Part shown: positions 34,475 through 43,993 of the stretch, piece after piece
Layout: every line of letters starts with the position of its first letter
How positions within the stretch are numbered: the first letter of the stretch is position 1
NCBI GenBank assembly: GCA_023229435.1
Contig: JALNZF010000013.1
Coordinates: 21,812-85,811, forward strand
DNA length: 64,000 nucleotides
Reading direction: 5' to 3'
Source: Nitrospirota bacterium
Lineage (GTDB): Bacteria; Nitrospirota; UBA9217
Program-made: the position numbers and the translations under genes
The notes under the pieces: model-generated
The model's database searches: none
What the model was told of the DNA's origin: nothing
Seen by the model: only the letters and a program-made list of their open reading frames with translations

Positions 34475-35587
34475 ATGACGATCAAAAAACACATAAGCAC
34501 GATCATCCTGCTGCTGCTGATCGTCCTGCACCACTCCGTGGCAGCCTGGGCACAAGGCGAAGATACGTCCCCTCCCGCGGCGACCACGCAGGAACAGGAG
34601 TCGCAAGCATCACAGGGACAGCCTTCGGAAACCGTGGAACCAACGACTGCGCCGCTTGTCGAAACTCTGCGATCAGCCCCCTCGGACACGTCATCGAAAC
34701 CCCGGGCGGCCGACCCGAAGATGGGTTTTATTGATGCGCTGCACGGCCAAATATCCGACCGGCTTCTTACGACCGCGGTCTGGCTGGACTCCTTTTTCGA
34801 GGACGAGCGCGTGGAGAAAGAAATAAACCGGTCATATATACGGGTCCGGTATGATGTTTTTCATGAAGAGCGGGCTGGAGCTACATACCGGCCGACGGTC
34901 AGTATGCGCCTGGCGCTGCCGCAGCTGGAGAAGAAGGCCCATCTTGTCGTCTCGGCTGAGCAGCCCGAACCCGCGTCAAGCACCCCTGTCCCGGCAGGCA
35001 CGACCGGAGACCGTATCGGGAAGACCGACGAGCGAAATGTCACCACCGCGGTCCACTATGTTCTCCGTTCCACTGAGGAACAAAATTTTATTGTGAGGAG
35101 TGGAGCGCAGTTCAGTCATGGGTCGCCCGTATTGTTCGTCGCACCCCGGTACCGGTACTTTGTCCCGCTCACGACATGGGATTTCCGGTTCACGCAGGAG
35201 GCTGTCTGGAAAACGGACACCAAGTGGCAGGTGGACACGCTCTTGGATCTCGAGCGGCAGCTCCCGCGCGGGTTCTTTTTCCGCTCGAGCCTCGGCGGCA
35301 CCTGGCTGGATGGCACCAATGGATATTTTTACAGTCTCAGCTTCTCGCTTCGCCAGCCCCTCGATGCGAAGCACGCCCTTGACTATGCGTGGATCAACAG
35401 CTATCAAACCAGACCGAACTACCAATTGTCCGAGATCCTTTTCACTATCCGATACCGCCAGAACGTATGGAGGGACTGGTTCTTTTTCGAGGTGGCCCCC
35501 CAGCTGCGGTTCCCCCGGTCTGGAAACTTCGACGGCACTCCCGGGATCCTGTTCCGGCTTGAACTGTATTTCGGGAAAAAGGTTTAG
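34475..35587 (+). CDS. outer-membrane beta-barrel-like protein, unknown
   Basis: 370 residues. Signal peptide about residues 1-27 (cleavage near AWA), a Pro/Ser/Thr/Gln-rich linker to about 80, then alternating aromatic/polar strands (RYRYFVPLTTWDFRFTQE, WFFFEVAPQLRF) ending LYFGKKV, consistent with a transmembrane barrel. No family named. It is not obviously operonic with its neighbours. Confidence 0.65.
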   Translation: MTIKKHISTIILLLLIVLHHSVAAWAQGEDTSPPAATTQEQESQASQGQPSETVEPTTAPLVETLRSAPSDTSSKPRAADPKMGFIDALHGQISDRLLTTAVWLDSFFEDERVEKEINRSYIRVRYDVFHEERAGATYRPTVSMRLALPQLEKKAHLVVSAEQPEPASSTPVPAGTTGDRIGKTDERNVTTAVHYVLRSTEEQNFIVRSGAQFSHGSPVLFVAPRYRYFVPLTTWDFRFTQEAVWKTDTKWQVDTLLDLERQLPRGFFFRSSLGGTWLDGTNGYFYSLSFSLRQPLDAKHALDYAWINSYQTRPNYQLSEILFTIRYRQNVWRDWFFFEVAPQLRFPRSGNFDGTPGILFRLELYFGKKV

Positions 35588-35714
35588 CAGAAAAAGGGAA
35601 ATGCAGAATGAGCGTCACATGACAGGTCAACAGGCAAATGCGGTCGCGACAATATTCGATACCATCAGAATCCTCAATAAAGACGGGGGTGTTCTGCGGA
35701 AAGTCACCCCTCTG

Positions 35715-36236
35715 TCACGCATCGCCTTTTTGACCGATGAAGTAATCGCTCTTTTCCTTGAAAAGAATGTTGAAGGTGGTAAGCGATCCGTATATGCGCG
35801 TGAGGTACTGCTGCAGTTCCACCTTTTCATTGTCCGTAAGGACCTTGTGGCCGTTGATCTGGGTTTCCATGACCCGCAGACGGTCGCGGACCATCACGAT
35901 CTTATGAAAGAACGTCTCGATGGGCACGCTCTTTGACGCAAGTTTCGAATCGCCCGGCTTGAGGACCATCTCGCCGCCCTTCCAGCGGGCGCCCAATTCG
36001 GTCTGCGGCAGGTCTTCCCGGCTGACCTCGAACGCCGCGAGCTTCATCATATCGTAGGCCGCCATCTCGGCGTCGGTCAGCACCAGAAGTTCCTCGGCCG
36101 CCACCACGGTCTTTCTGTCCATGCGGGGAAAATGGACCGTGCACTGCTGATCGTCCCCCCCGCCGGATGTCTCCTCGACGCGGCCGATGCCGAATTGCTC
36201 GTGTCGCACCAGATCGCCCTGGATCATGTTCCCCAT
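35715..36236 (-). CDS. CarD/UvrD-tudor-like protein
   Basis: A 173-residue protein beginning with GDLVRHEQFGIGRVEE, the signature of the RNA-polymerase-interacting tudor-like fold of CarD, Mfd and UvrD C-termini. Residues about 70-170 are helical and not recognised. It could bind RNA polymerase and alter initiation. Last gene of the kinase-regulator cluster on this strand, 54 bp after the OmpA-like gene. Two starts are possible (36236 or 36227). Confidence 0.65.
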   Translation of the reverse strand: MGNMIQGDLVRHEQFGIGRVEETSGGGDDQQCTVHFPRMDRKTVVAAEELLVLTDAEMAAYDMMKLAAFEVSREDLPQTELGARWKGGEMVLKPGDSKLASKSVPIETFFHKIVMVRDRLRVMETQINGHKVLTDNEKVELQQYLTRIYGSLTTFNILFKEKSDYFIGQKGDA

Positions 36237-36290
36237 ATCAACCCTCCCTGATATCTGCTGAATATCGTTAACACCATGGATAACTGCCGA

Positions 36291-36938
36291 TTAAAATGCG
36301 TACTTCTCCAACTTCTCCAGCACCTTGATATGGAGAAGTTCAGAGGGAATGATGCGGAGCTCTATTAGTTCACGGTTTCCCTCCAGCGGGTTTGTCGGCT
36401 GGGCAGCGGCCACAAAGGACGTCCCGTATCGTATCCCGAGCTGGGGCTCTGCGAAGAACAGCGCGTCCTGAATAAACCCGGCCGTCCGCTGCGCCTGCAT
36501 CCTCTCCGCGGCATACGTCATCCAGGTGCCGCTTGAAGTGAACCGCGAAACGATCAGGACAAGGCTGATATCAGATCGTGTCTGTTCATTGTCCATCAGC
36601 AGTAAAAAAATGCGGGCAAGCTTCTTGAGATTGGTCTGCGCCGAGGCCTTCAGGGCGCCGTCCCGCGAAAACAGGAACGACCTCTCGATGAGAATTGAGC
36701 TCGCTCGTATCTTGAGACCTTTGACCAATTCCGCTCCGAACTCTTTCTGAAATATCACTTTGATGCTCTTGGAAAATTCGTTTCGGGGCTGGGAAAGGGC
36801 AAGGGCCGGTTCCAGGAATCGCTGGATCTTGACTGCCCGATAGTAGAGCAGGGCGCTCAGGAGCACCAGGCCGATCAGCAGAATGCTGAGGACCGGGCCG
36901 GCAGGCGGCGTGTATCTCCAGAGGGATCTATCCTTCAT
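36291..36938 (-). CDS. single-pass membrane protein with OmpA/MotB-like tail
   Basis: 215 residues. One N-terminal membrane helix (about 15-35). The periplasmic part ends with a degenerate OmpA-like peptidoglycan-binding pattern (AERMQAQRTAGFIQDALF ... LGIRYGTSFVAAAQP ... NRELIELRII). Its ATG overlaps the response-regulator stop by 4 bp. It may be an envelope sensor or effector of the two-component system; this is inference. Confidence 0.6.
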   Translation of the reverse strand: MKDRSLWRYTPPAGPVLSILLIGLVLLSALLYYRAVKIQRFLEPALALSQPRNEFSKSIKVIFQKEFGAELVKGLKIRASSILIERSFLFSRDGALKASAQTNLKKLARIFLLLMDNEQTRSDISLVLIVSRFTSSGTWMTYAAERMQAQRTAGFIQDALFFAEPQLGIRYGTSFVAAAQPTNPLEGNRELIELRIIPSELLHIKVLEKLEKYAF

Positions 36939-37825
36939 GGCGCTCCCTCCTCAAGACGGTCAAGTTTCTTTATTGCCGTCGTGAAGTCAGCCTCGGAAAT
37001 AGTTGCCGGTGAATGGATCGCCTTGTTGCGCAAATACATCAGCTCGTAGAACAGGGCTATCTGCGCGTGACTGATGCGGCGTCCCTGTTCCATGTCCTTC
37101 AATCCGTCCGACAGGGTCGGAACTTTCCTGCCGATCACGGCGGCGGTGAACGACCGCAGCCGGTTTTCAAGATGATAACCCATCAGAAGTGACGCGACGA
37201 CCTTCTCTCCGCGCCGGTAATATGCCAATGCCTGATCCACCGAGACTCCGCCTTTGACAATGCTGATGTTCTCCGAGGACTCTGTTTCACCGGGGGCCAA
37301 ACGCTGTATCTTTTGATAGACCTCCAGGCATTTATCAAGCATGTTCTTTTCGAGATACGATTCGGCAAGGAGGAACAGATCACGGATATTGTCCGCAACG
37401 TCCCGCTGTTTGACGGCAAAGGCATAGGCGCTTTGAATGGCCCCGGCCTTGTCGTCCTTCTTGTCGAGCACATCGAAATGCCTGGCCCACCTCTTGCCCT
37501 TCAGCACATTGTCCTTCGTAAAGCGGAAGAGGCGCTCAGAAACCTCGCGTTTGTCGAGCTTGCCGCTGATGACGATGATGTTCAGCGTCGGATGGGTCTC
37601 GAAGAGCTCCGGCAGGATATCGATGCCCTCGTCCATCTTGTCGAACTCGATGTCGAGCGTCATGAGGTCGATGACCTGCGTCGTCAGGACCTGGAGTGCC
37701 TCCCTGACGCCGCTCGCCTCATGAAACCGGAGATCCGGGTCCTCGTTCTTGAGCGCCCGCTGAATTTCGAGCTTCAGCAGCTCCCGGTCCTCGAAGTCAT
37801 CGTCGGCGATCAGCACTTTAAACAT
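36935..37825 (-). CDS. response regulator with non-DNA-binding C-terminus
   Basis: 296 residues. REC domain at residues 1-~125: acidic pocket ADDDFED, phospho-Asp in MTLDIEF, and Lys in VLKGK. The C-terminal half has TPR-like helices and a region resembling a HEPN/DUF4145-type helical bundle, with no helix-turn-helix, so output is probably through protein contact. ATG 37825 has GAGGAG before it and overlaps the kinase stop by 8 bp. Confidence 0.85.
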   Translation of the reverse strand: MFKVLIADDDFEDRELLKLEIQRALKNEDPDLRFHEASGVREALQVLTTQVIDLMTLDIEFDKMDEGIDILPELFETHPTLNIIVISGKLDKREVSERLFRFTKDNVLKGKRWARHFDVLDKKDDKAGAIQSAYAFAVKQRDVADNIRDLFLLAESYLEKNMLDKCLEVYQKIQRLAPGETESSENISIVKGGVSVDQALAYYRRGEKVVASLLMGYHLENRLRSFTAAVIGRKVPTLSDGLKDMEQGRRISHAQIALFYELMYLRNKAIHSPATISEADFTTAIKKLDRLEEGAP

Positions 37826-38852
37826 CGGGCGTCTCCTCGACAAAGGGGAAATTGATTATGATATCCGTTCCGACTCCCGGAGCCGTATATTCCTTGCCGA
37901 TCCTGATCTTCCCGGCATGGAGACCGACGACGTATTTGGCAAAATAGAGCCCCTGTCCCCAGCTCTCGCCGACGCCCCGCCCCCGGTAAAAGCAGAGATC
38001 AGCCTGCTGCTCATCCATGCCGATGCCCTCGTCCCGGAGGGATAACGTCAGGTACCGTCTGCTGCCGTCCCGGTCCATGGCGCAGGACACCTGAATGCTC
38101 GCACGGGGCTGGTCGGGTTTTTTATACTTGACGGCATTGTCGATCACATTTTCGAACACGGTCTTCAGCAGGGGCGGGGCCGCATAGATCATCGGAATGG
38201 CCATCGTCTCATGGATCGTGATCTCGGCGAGGTCGCTGTATTGAACTGCCAGGTCGCGCAGCATGGCCTTGAGATCGATATTCTTAAAATCGACCAAACT
38301 CGCCTCGCGCTCATCGGAGATCTTCTTGAAAATGTCGATATCAGCGAACAGCTTGTCCAGATTGTCATCGATCCGTTCTGTTGCCTCCCGGGGCAGTCCC
38401 GGAAGCAGGTCGATCCGTCGCTTGATCCGTCCGAGGTTGTTCTTGAACTCATGTCCGATCGTTGCCGAGATATAGCGAATAAATTCGTTGCGCCGGGCAA
38501 TTTCCTGATTTTTCAGAACGAGCATCATGTTCTCGCGCGCCCTTCGCTGTTTTTGCTGGTAGACAACGGAGAGGTACATGATGAAAGCGGCAAAAGAAAC
38601 GATCATGACCACAAGGGCGTAATGAGCGACACCGTTGGATGCGTCAAGCTGCCCCTGCATGATGGAGAGACGTTGGTCGATGCCCGCGTCAGGAGGGATC
38701 AGGCCCTTCCACGGCATCAGCCGCAGCTCAAGACCTTCAAAGGGGGGGAAGAAACGGTTCGAGTAGACCATGCCCAGAACGAGCCAGATAAAAATCATAA
38801 GGACGGTCAGCGCCAGGGTCTGTATTCGGTGACGATTGCCGGAATCGATCAT
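37818..38852 (-). CDS. sensor histidine kinase
   Basis: 344 residues. Two membrane helices (about 12-32 and 78-100) flank a short periplasmic loop. The dimerisation H-box is IGHEFKNNLGRIKRR, the N-box VIDNAVKY, G1 DEGIGMD, and G2 GQGLYFAK. Coupled to the response regulator downstream. With only a ~45-residue periplasmic loop the sensed signal is probably within the membrane or relayed by the OmpA-like partner. Confidence 0.93.
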   Translation of the reverse strand: MIDSGNRHRIQTLALTVLMIFIWLVLGMVYSNRFFPPFEGLELRLMPWKGLIPPDAGIDQRLSIMQGQLDASNGVAHYALVVMIVSFAAFIMYLSVVYQQKQRRARENMMLVLKNQEIARRNEFIRYISATIGHEFKNNLGRIKRRIDLLPGLPREATERIDDNLDKLFADIDIFKKISDEREASLVDFKNIDLKAMLRDLAVQYSDLAEITIHETMAIPMIYAAPPLLKTVFENVIDNAVKYKKPDQPRASIQVSCAMDRDGSRRYLTLSLRDEGIGMDEQQADLCFYRGRGVGESWGQGLYFAKYVVGLHAGKIRIGKEYTAPGVGTDIIINFPFVEETPDV

Positions 38853-38966
38853 AGAGGATAATTTATTACAAAATGCCGGTTATTACAACAAGAAAACGGG
38901 GATACCCTGACGCACCGGGGAGAACATAGCATGAATCGGATACAAATATTTTTTGTAACTGCTTAG

Positions 38967-39097
38967 CAGGCTGCTGAAAAAGTCGTTAGAGTGGTTCGAC
39001 AAGCTCACCACGAACGGTTAAAGAATAACAATTTCAATGCCCGTTCCGTTCGCCCTGAGCTTGTCGAAGGGTAAACGGAACGTTTTTCAGCAGCCTG
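38967..39097. repeat. dispersed hairpin repeat, family B, copy 2
   Basis: CAGGCTGCTGAAAAA at the left end and TTTTTCAGCAGCCTG at the right are a perfect 15-bp inverted pair. Inside are TTCGACAAGCTCACC and GAGCTTGTCGAAGG. Most complete copy in the window. Confidence 0.9.
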
Positions 39098-39112
39098 TTA
39101 GAACCTTAAAAC

Positions 39113-39222
39113 CTGTCAGGAGAAAGGGGGGAGAAACTTGGGGAAAGGGAAAAAAGGGAGTTCTTTTATTTAAGTCGTTCATCCCCCCCCTTCGCCTCTT
39201 AATTCCCCATTTCTCCTGACAC
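39113..39222. repeat. hairpin repeat TGTCAGGAGAAA / TTTCTCCTGACA
   Basis: A near-perfect inverted pair at the ends (TGTCAGGAGAAAGGGG and CCCCATTTCTCCTGACA), with a G-run on one side and C-run on the other. Together with family B it fills the 390-bp gap before the B12-type radical SAM gene. Confidence 0.75.
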
Positions 39223-39244
39223 ATTCTGTCATCCTGTCAAAGGG

Positions 39245-40759
39245 TCACGGTCTTGCGAAGAACGCGGCATGGTTGGAGGTAAATATCGGGGGGTCGTTTT
39301 TCAGGATCGCCGAGACAGCGGAGTGCTTTTTAAATTCATTGTCAAGGAAATGCCGCACCGCTCTTCGGTCCCATCCGTGAAGATGCTTGAAAGCCGTATA
39401 GAGCGACAGGTCCCCCTCATAGAAGTGTTCGGTCACATGCTCCCGTGCCTCATGCCCGCAGAGCGGCATGTTAAAGATCGCAAGATTCAGGAATGTGATC
39501 GCCTCGCGGTGAGCGGCAACGAATTCGAGCGTCTTTCGCGCCTCCCTGATCGTCTCGGCCGGAGTGCCGAAGAGAAGATAGACATAAGCGGCGATCCCGG
39601 CCGCATGAAGATTTTTCAATACCAGCGACGCTGTCGCGAGATCGATCCCCTTCCGCAACCTATCGAGAACCCCCTGGTCGCCTGATTCCAGACCGAGCTT
39701 CAGCATCCTGCATCCCGATCGTTTCAGCTGCATGCAATAATCACGGTCCGTCAGCTCGTTGCCGATCCTCGCGAAACCATACCACGGGACTCCGGGGGGC
39801 TCGTTCGCAAGCGCACGCATGAGAGCGGGACTGATCGCATTGTCCAGCAGATGGACCAGTATTGGATCCGTTTTCGCGATCAGCGTTTTGAGATCACTCA
39901 TCGCCAGTTCCGTGGGGACCGGGACATAGGGAGTTTCCTCCGCTGTTTCCGGACAGAAGGAGCATTTGTTCCAATAGCATCCGCTCGACGCGCTGTAGGG
40001 CAGAATGAATCCCGGGGACAGATACTCTTCATGAGGCAGGGAGCCATAGTCCGGCGTGACATGCGGATGACCGTTCTCTTTGACGCCGAGCAGTTCGAGC
40101 AGCGGCCCCTCTCCCGGGCCGGCGATACAATGATCGACCAAGCCGCCAAACGGGTCCTTCCACGCCGGACCTTTCATCCAGGAGGTCACCAGGCCGCCGC
40201 CGAGAACGATCTTGAGACCGGGGAACTCGCGCCTGATGAAGCCGATCATGGCGAAGGTACTGAGCGCCTGGCTTAGATAGTTCAATGAAAAACCGATTAG
40301 CGGTGGACCGGTTTCTGTAATGATCTCCAGCAATCGGACTTTGAAATAAGGATAGAACGGATTCTGTTCCGGATGCTGGGCGGCATTGATCAGGTCATTG
40401 CTCCGCACGGGAGAAAGCTGCTGATGGTGATAATCCGCCAGGCCGAGGATCGCGTGAAACTCCCTCGCAGAGGCCTCGAGCACGCGGTTCACGTCTTTTA
40501 CGGCCCTGCTGTAGTGGTCCGGAGAACGATAGGTCCGCGGGTCGCGGAGCGACGCGAGATTGGATGAACTATTTTTAACCGCCCGCCGGGTCCAGGTATC
40601 TGAGGCGGTCTGCGGCTTCCGCATGAGGGAGAGAAGGCCCTCGAGATTCGCGTCCAGGACCGAGCAGGATATTCCCTGCGCGTTAAGCGCGCCCGCGAGT
40701 TTCGCTATGCCCGCAGGAGGTTCACAGGGTTTTGCCGCCGGAGGAAAGATAAGGAGCAT
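39245..40759 (-). CDS. B12-binding-type radical SAM protein
   Basis: 504 residues. N-terminus MLLIFPPAAKPCEPPAGIA and a Rossmann-like half fit a cobalamin-binding domain, then a radical SAM domain with CYWNKCSFC near residue 260 and LESGDQGVLDRLRKGI. No DxHxxG cobalamin ligand is obvious in the N-terminal half. Class B methylases and hopanoid/chlorophyll enzymes share this plan; substrate unknown. The frame is open 4 codons further to a TTG. Upstream pgk is on the same strand, 48 bp away. Confidence 0.82.
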   Translation of the reverse strand: MLLIFPPAAKPCEPPAGIAKLAGALNAQGISCSVLDANLEGLLSLMRKPQTASDTWTRRAVKNSSSNLASLRDPRTYRSPDHYSRAVKDVNRVLEASAREFHAILGLADYHHQQLSPVRSNDLINAAQHPEQNPFYPYFKVRLLEIITETGPPLIGFSLNYLSQALSTFAMIGFIRREFPGLKIVLGGGLVTSWMKGPAWKDPFGGLVDHCIAGPGEGPLLELLGVKENGHPHVTPDYGSLPHEEYLSPGFILPYSASSGCYWNKCSFCPETAEETPYVPVPTELAMSDLKTLIAKTDPILVHLLDNAISPALMRALANEPPGVPWYGFARIGNELTDRDYCMQLKRSGCRMLKLGLESGDQGVLDRLRKGIDLATASLVLKNLHAAGIAAYVYLLFGTPAETIREARKTLEFVAAHREAITFLNLAIFNMPLCGHEAREHVTEHFYEGDLSLYTAFKHLHGWDRRAVRHFLDNEFKKHSAVSAILKNDPPIFTSNHAAFFARP

Positions 40760-40807
40760 GGGGTACCCCAATCAGTCGGATCTGTCTGATCCGACGGATC
40801 CGACGGA

Positions 40808-42112
40808 TTACTTCCTCTTCGACTCGATCAATGCCTGAACAGGCTTGAGGCTGTAGGGACTTCCATGCTCTATTGCCGTGAGCACTGTGCCGCCGCCGGT
40901 GAAGAAGTAGTAGCTCGCGTTGTCCATCACCGAAAGATAGAGGCCCGGCAGGAGGTTCTTGAATTCCTGAAGGGTGTCTCCGCCTCCGTACATTTTCATG
41001 GCATCGCGGTTAAGGTCTATGGTGTTGTCGAGCGCCTGGGAACCGGAGGAAAAGTGCGGAGTGTACCCCATGACGGCATTCACGAAGATCGTCTTCGCCG
41101 TGCCGATGGCGTCGGCAACGGTCTTTTCCTCGAATGACCGGGGGTCGATGTCAAGGATGTACCCGTACGAATCGCCGGCCTTGAAATCATGCAGCGAGAT
41201 GGTCCGGTACCTGCCTTCGATCCTTCCGTCCATGGTGTCCGATTCCACGACAAAGGGAAGCTCGACGATCTTTTTCTGGAGACGGTCCTTTGCAACCAGT
41301 TCCTGCGCGAGCGCGCAGTCCTCATCCGAAACGCCCTTAATCCGCACCCGGTACTTTGCGCAGAGATAGGTATTGTAAATGACGCCGCCGAGCACGAGAC
41401 GGTCCACCTTTTCATACAGGGCGGTGAGCGGCTTGATCTTGGTGTCGTATTTCGATCCCGCGACCACGGCGAGGAAGGGCCGCTCGGGACTCATGACCCC
41501 CTCAAGGTGCGTGATCTCCTGCTGAAGGAGGAAGCCGGCATAGGACGGCAGGTGCCGGGTGATGTCGAACGTGGAGGCATGGGGCTGCCACGAACCGAAC
41601 GCGTCGTTCACGTAGATATCGGCCAGGCCGGCAAGCTGGAGCGCGAAACGCTCCCGGAGCTCTCCCTCGGCCTCTTCCCCGAGGAACCACCGCGAGTTCG
41701 GAAGATAGATCCCCCCGATCTTCCGCTCTTTCAGCTCCCTGACGGCAAGGTTGATGGACGTGTCGATCCCCGTAATGCCTTGCACCGGGTCCGGGGGGAA
41801 TTTCGGGACATACAATTTTGTATGGAGCTTCTGTTCAAGATACCGTACGATGGGCTCGACGGACTCCTCGGGTCTGCAGGTTATCGTTCCCGTCTTTTTG
41901 TCTTTCGGCCTGCCCACATGGGTCATCATGATGGGCCTGCCGCCGCGCTCGACAATGTGAAAGAGGGTCCCGATGGTACGGTCGATCCGATAGGGGTCGC
42001 GTATCTCTCCCCCCTTTACGACATTGTGATCGAACCGGACAAGGACGACCTTCCCGTCGAGATCGGCATCCTGGATCAACGGCAATTCAGCGTGTAATGG
42101 TCTGCTCAGCAT
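40808..42112 (-). CDS. pgk: divergent phosphoglycerate kinase
   Basis: 434 residues. Recognisable PGK motifs: VLVRFDHNV (normally VRxDFNVP), THVGRP, VNDAFGS, GSKYDTKI and GGGDTLQEF. Several strongly conserved features are altered: AHRAHAS is WQPHAS (basic-patch Arg lost), the NGPxGxFE segment is NAVMGYTPHF, and there is a C-terminal FFTGGGTVLTAIEHG. Either it is a diverged glycolytic enzyme or a PGK-like protein with another job. It is next to the B12-type radical SAM gene, which is not a glycolytic context. Confidence 0.8.
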   Translation of the reverse strand: MLSRPLHAELPLIQDADLDGKVVLVRFDHNVVKGGEIRDPYRIDRTIGTLFHIVERGGRPIMMTHVGRPKDKKTGTITCRPEESVEPIVRYLEQKLHTKLYVPKFPPDPVQGITGIDTSINLAVRELKERKIGGIYLPNSRWFLGEEAEGELRERFALQLAGLADIYVNDAFGSWQPHASTFDITRHLPSYAGFLLQQEITHLEGVMSPERPFLAVVAGSKYDTKIKPLTALYEKVDRLVLGGVIYNTYLCAKYRVRIKGVSDEDCALAQELVAKDRLQKKIVELPFVVESDTMDGRIEGRYRTISLHDFKAGDSYGYILDIDPRSFEEKTVADAIGTAKTIFVNAVMGYTPHFSSGSQALDNTIDLNRDAMKMYGGGDTLQEFKNLLPGLYLSVMDNASYYFFTGGGTVLTAIEHGSPYSLKPVQALIESKRK

Positions 42113-42209
42113 GGTGGACCGCCTTTATCACATTCGGGAATAAACGACAACCGTATTATAGCATATTGTGTAAAACGTTTGACGAATGAAACAACTTCAA
42201 ATACGGTCT

Positions 42210-42283
42210 CACACGAAGACACGGAGACACGAAGAAAGAAAAAGGCAATGCATGTTTTCTTTGTGGCTTTGTGGCTTCGTGTG
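42210..42283. repeat. hairpin repeat CACACGAAGACACGG / CTTCGTGTG
   Basis: Complementary arms (CACACGAAG / CTTCGTGTG at the ends) in the gap between pgk and the efflux pump. It resembles the CGGAGACAC element at 7.0 kb. Confidence 0.7.
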
Positions 42284-42334
42284 AAAATAAATCCCTTTTG
42301 GTTCGGGATTAACAGGGTCACGGCGGGCATTGCA

Positions 42335-43897
42335 TCAATGCGCCGGCGGTGGTCCGCCTGTTGTCGGCGCTTTTGACCATTTCATGATGAACACCAGGGG
42401 AATGATGCTGACGATCAGGATGCAGATCACGAGAAACGCGTCCGTGAAGGCGAGGGTCGTTGACTGCCTGATCAGCTCCCGGTACATCAGGCCGTCGGCG
42501 CCGGCAGGCGGCAGTCCGTGTTGGCCCAGGAACCCGGTCATCTTGTCATGCGCAATGGCGTAGCCCGGATCAAAAGGCGATAGATGTTCCACCAGGCGCG
42601 TCTGGTGGAGCTGCGCCCTGCGCGAGAGAATGGTCGTGGTCATCGCGATGCCCACGCTTCCTCCCAGATTCCGCAGAAGGTTGTACATCGATGTCGCCTC
42701 GGTCATCCTCTCTTTCGGAATATGCGAGAGCGTCAGGGTGGTGAGCGGGATGAAGGTCATGCCCATGCCGAATCCCAGCGCCACGCGGGGCCAGACAAAG
42801 GTCCAGAAGTCCGTCGTGAGGTTGAACCGCGACATCATGTAGGTGCTGAGCGCGCAGACGGACAGGCCGAAGACGAGAAAGCGCTTCGGGTTCACCTTCC
42901 CGACGAACTTTCCGACGATGGGCATGGCGAACAGGGTGGCGATGCCTCCCGGGCCGAGCACGAGCCCGGCGTAGAACGACGTATAGCCCATCATCATCTG
43001 GAGGTAGATCGGCAGCAGCACGATGCTGCCGAAGAGGTTCAGGAACACGAAGAACATCACCGTGGCGCCGCTCGTAAACGTCCGGTCCTTGAACAATTTC
43101 AGGTTCACGATCGGACGTTCGGAGTAGTATTCGTTGATAATGAGAAGGGTGAGCGAGACCACCGCGATCACGCCGAAAGTGATGATCAGGTTGGACGCGA
43201 ACCAGTCCACGCTCTCGCCCTTATCGAGAACGAACTGGAGCGATCCGAGCCCGACGGCAAGGAACAGGAGCCCCCAGTAGTCGATCTTCATTTTCTGGCG
43301 CTGCATGTACGGCGGGTCCTTGATCACGATGACGTTCATGATGATCGAAAGAATGCCGATGGGGATGTTGATATAGAAGATCCACCGCCAGGACAGGGTA
43401 TCGGTGATCCATCCGCCGAGGAGCGGACCGACGATCGGGCCCACCATGGCTCCGAGACCGAAAATGGCCATGGCCTGGCCGTGCTTTTCCCGGGGAAAGG
43501 ATTCGAGGAGGATGGACTGGCTGATCGGGACGAGACCGCCTCCGCCGAGGCCCTGAAGCACGCGGAAGAAGATAAGACTGCTGAGGCTCCAGGCAGAGCC
43601 GCACATGAAGGAACTGAAGGTAAACAGGGCGATGGACGCGATCTGGTAGTTCTTCCTGCCGATGAGCTTGGCAAGCCAGCCCGCCATGGGGATCACGATG
43701 GCGTTGGAAACGAGGTAGGCGGTGATGGCCCACGTTGCCTCGTCGTAGCCGGCGGAGAGCGATCCCCTGATATGATCGAGCGACACGTTGACGATCGAGG
43801 TGTCGATGATCTCGATCAGCGTGGGAAGCATCACCGTGAACGCGATCAGTCCGCGGCTCGATGTCTTGTGCTGCAGGGTCATTGTAGTTTGACTCAT
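42335..43897 (-). CDS. DHA2-family drug:H+ antiporter (EmrB/QacA type)
   Basis: A 520-residue, 14-helix MFS exporter. Motifs: LDHIRGSLSAGYDEATWAI near helix 1, GWLAKLIGRKN (motif A), and GLGGGGLVPISQSILLE and GPIVGPLLGGW (motif C). It works with the HlyD-like adaptor and TolC-like channel just upstream on the same strand to expel drugs or toxins across both membranes. The order TolC-HlyD-MFS is one operon, with repeat-filled gaps. Confidence 0.93.
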   Translation of the reverse strand: MSQTTMTLQHKTSSRGLIAFTVMLPTLIEIIDTSIVNVSLDHIRGSLSAGYDEATWAITAYLVSNAIVIPMAGWLAKLIGRKNYQIASIALFTFSSFMCGSAWSLSSLIFFRVLQGLGGGGLVPISQSILLESFPREKHGQAMAIFGLGAMVGPIVGPLLGGWITDTLSWRWIFYINIPIGILSIIMNVIVIKDPPYMQRQKMKIDYWGLLFLAVGLGSLQFVLDKGESVDWFASNLIITFGVIAVVSLTLLIINEYYSERPIVNLKLFKDRTFTSGATVMFFVFLNLFGSIVLLPIYLQMMMGYTSFYAGLVLGPGGIATLFAMPIVGKFVGKVNPKRFLVFGLSVCALSTYMMSRFNLTTDFWTFVWPRVALGFGMGMTFIPLTTLTLSHIPKERMTEATSMYNLLRNLGGSVGIAMTTTILSRRAQLHQTRLVEHLSPFDPGYAIAHDKMTGFLGQHGLPPAGADGLMYRELIRQSTTLAFTDAFLVICILIVSIIPLVFIMKWSKAPTTGGPPPAH

Positions 43898-43993
43898 TCT
43901 GATGCCTGCATTTGATGAAAGTTGATAGGAAGGAGAATGGATGATCGTTAACTTCGTTCACGATGAGGATGATAGGCTATCCTTATCTTTTTT

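Noticed and set aside
39245..40759. second RiPP maturase
   Set aside because: The B12-type radical SAM protein has no SPASM tail and no short Cys-rich frame with a ribosome site was found within 500 bp.
42584..43915. 443-codon plus-strand frame antisense to the efflux pump
   Set aside because: Shadow of a high-G+C coding gene; rich in His/Asp/Glu/Arg as typical of antisense frames; the minus-strand product is a clear MFS pump.
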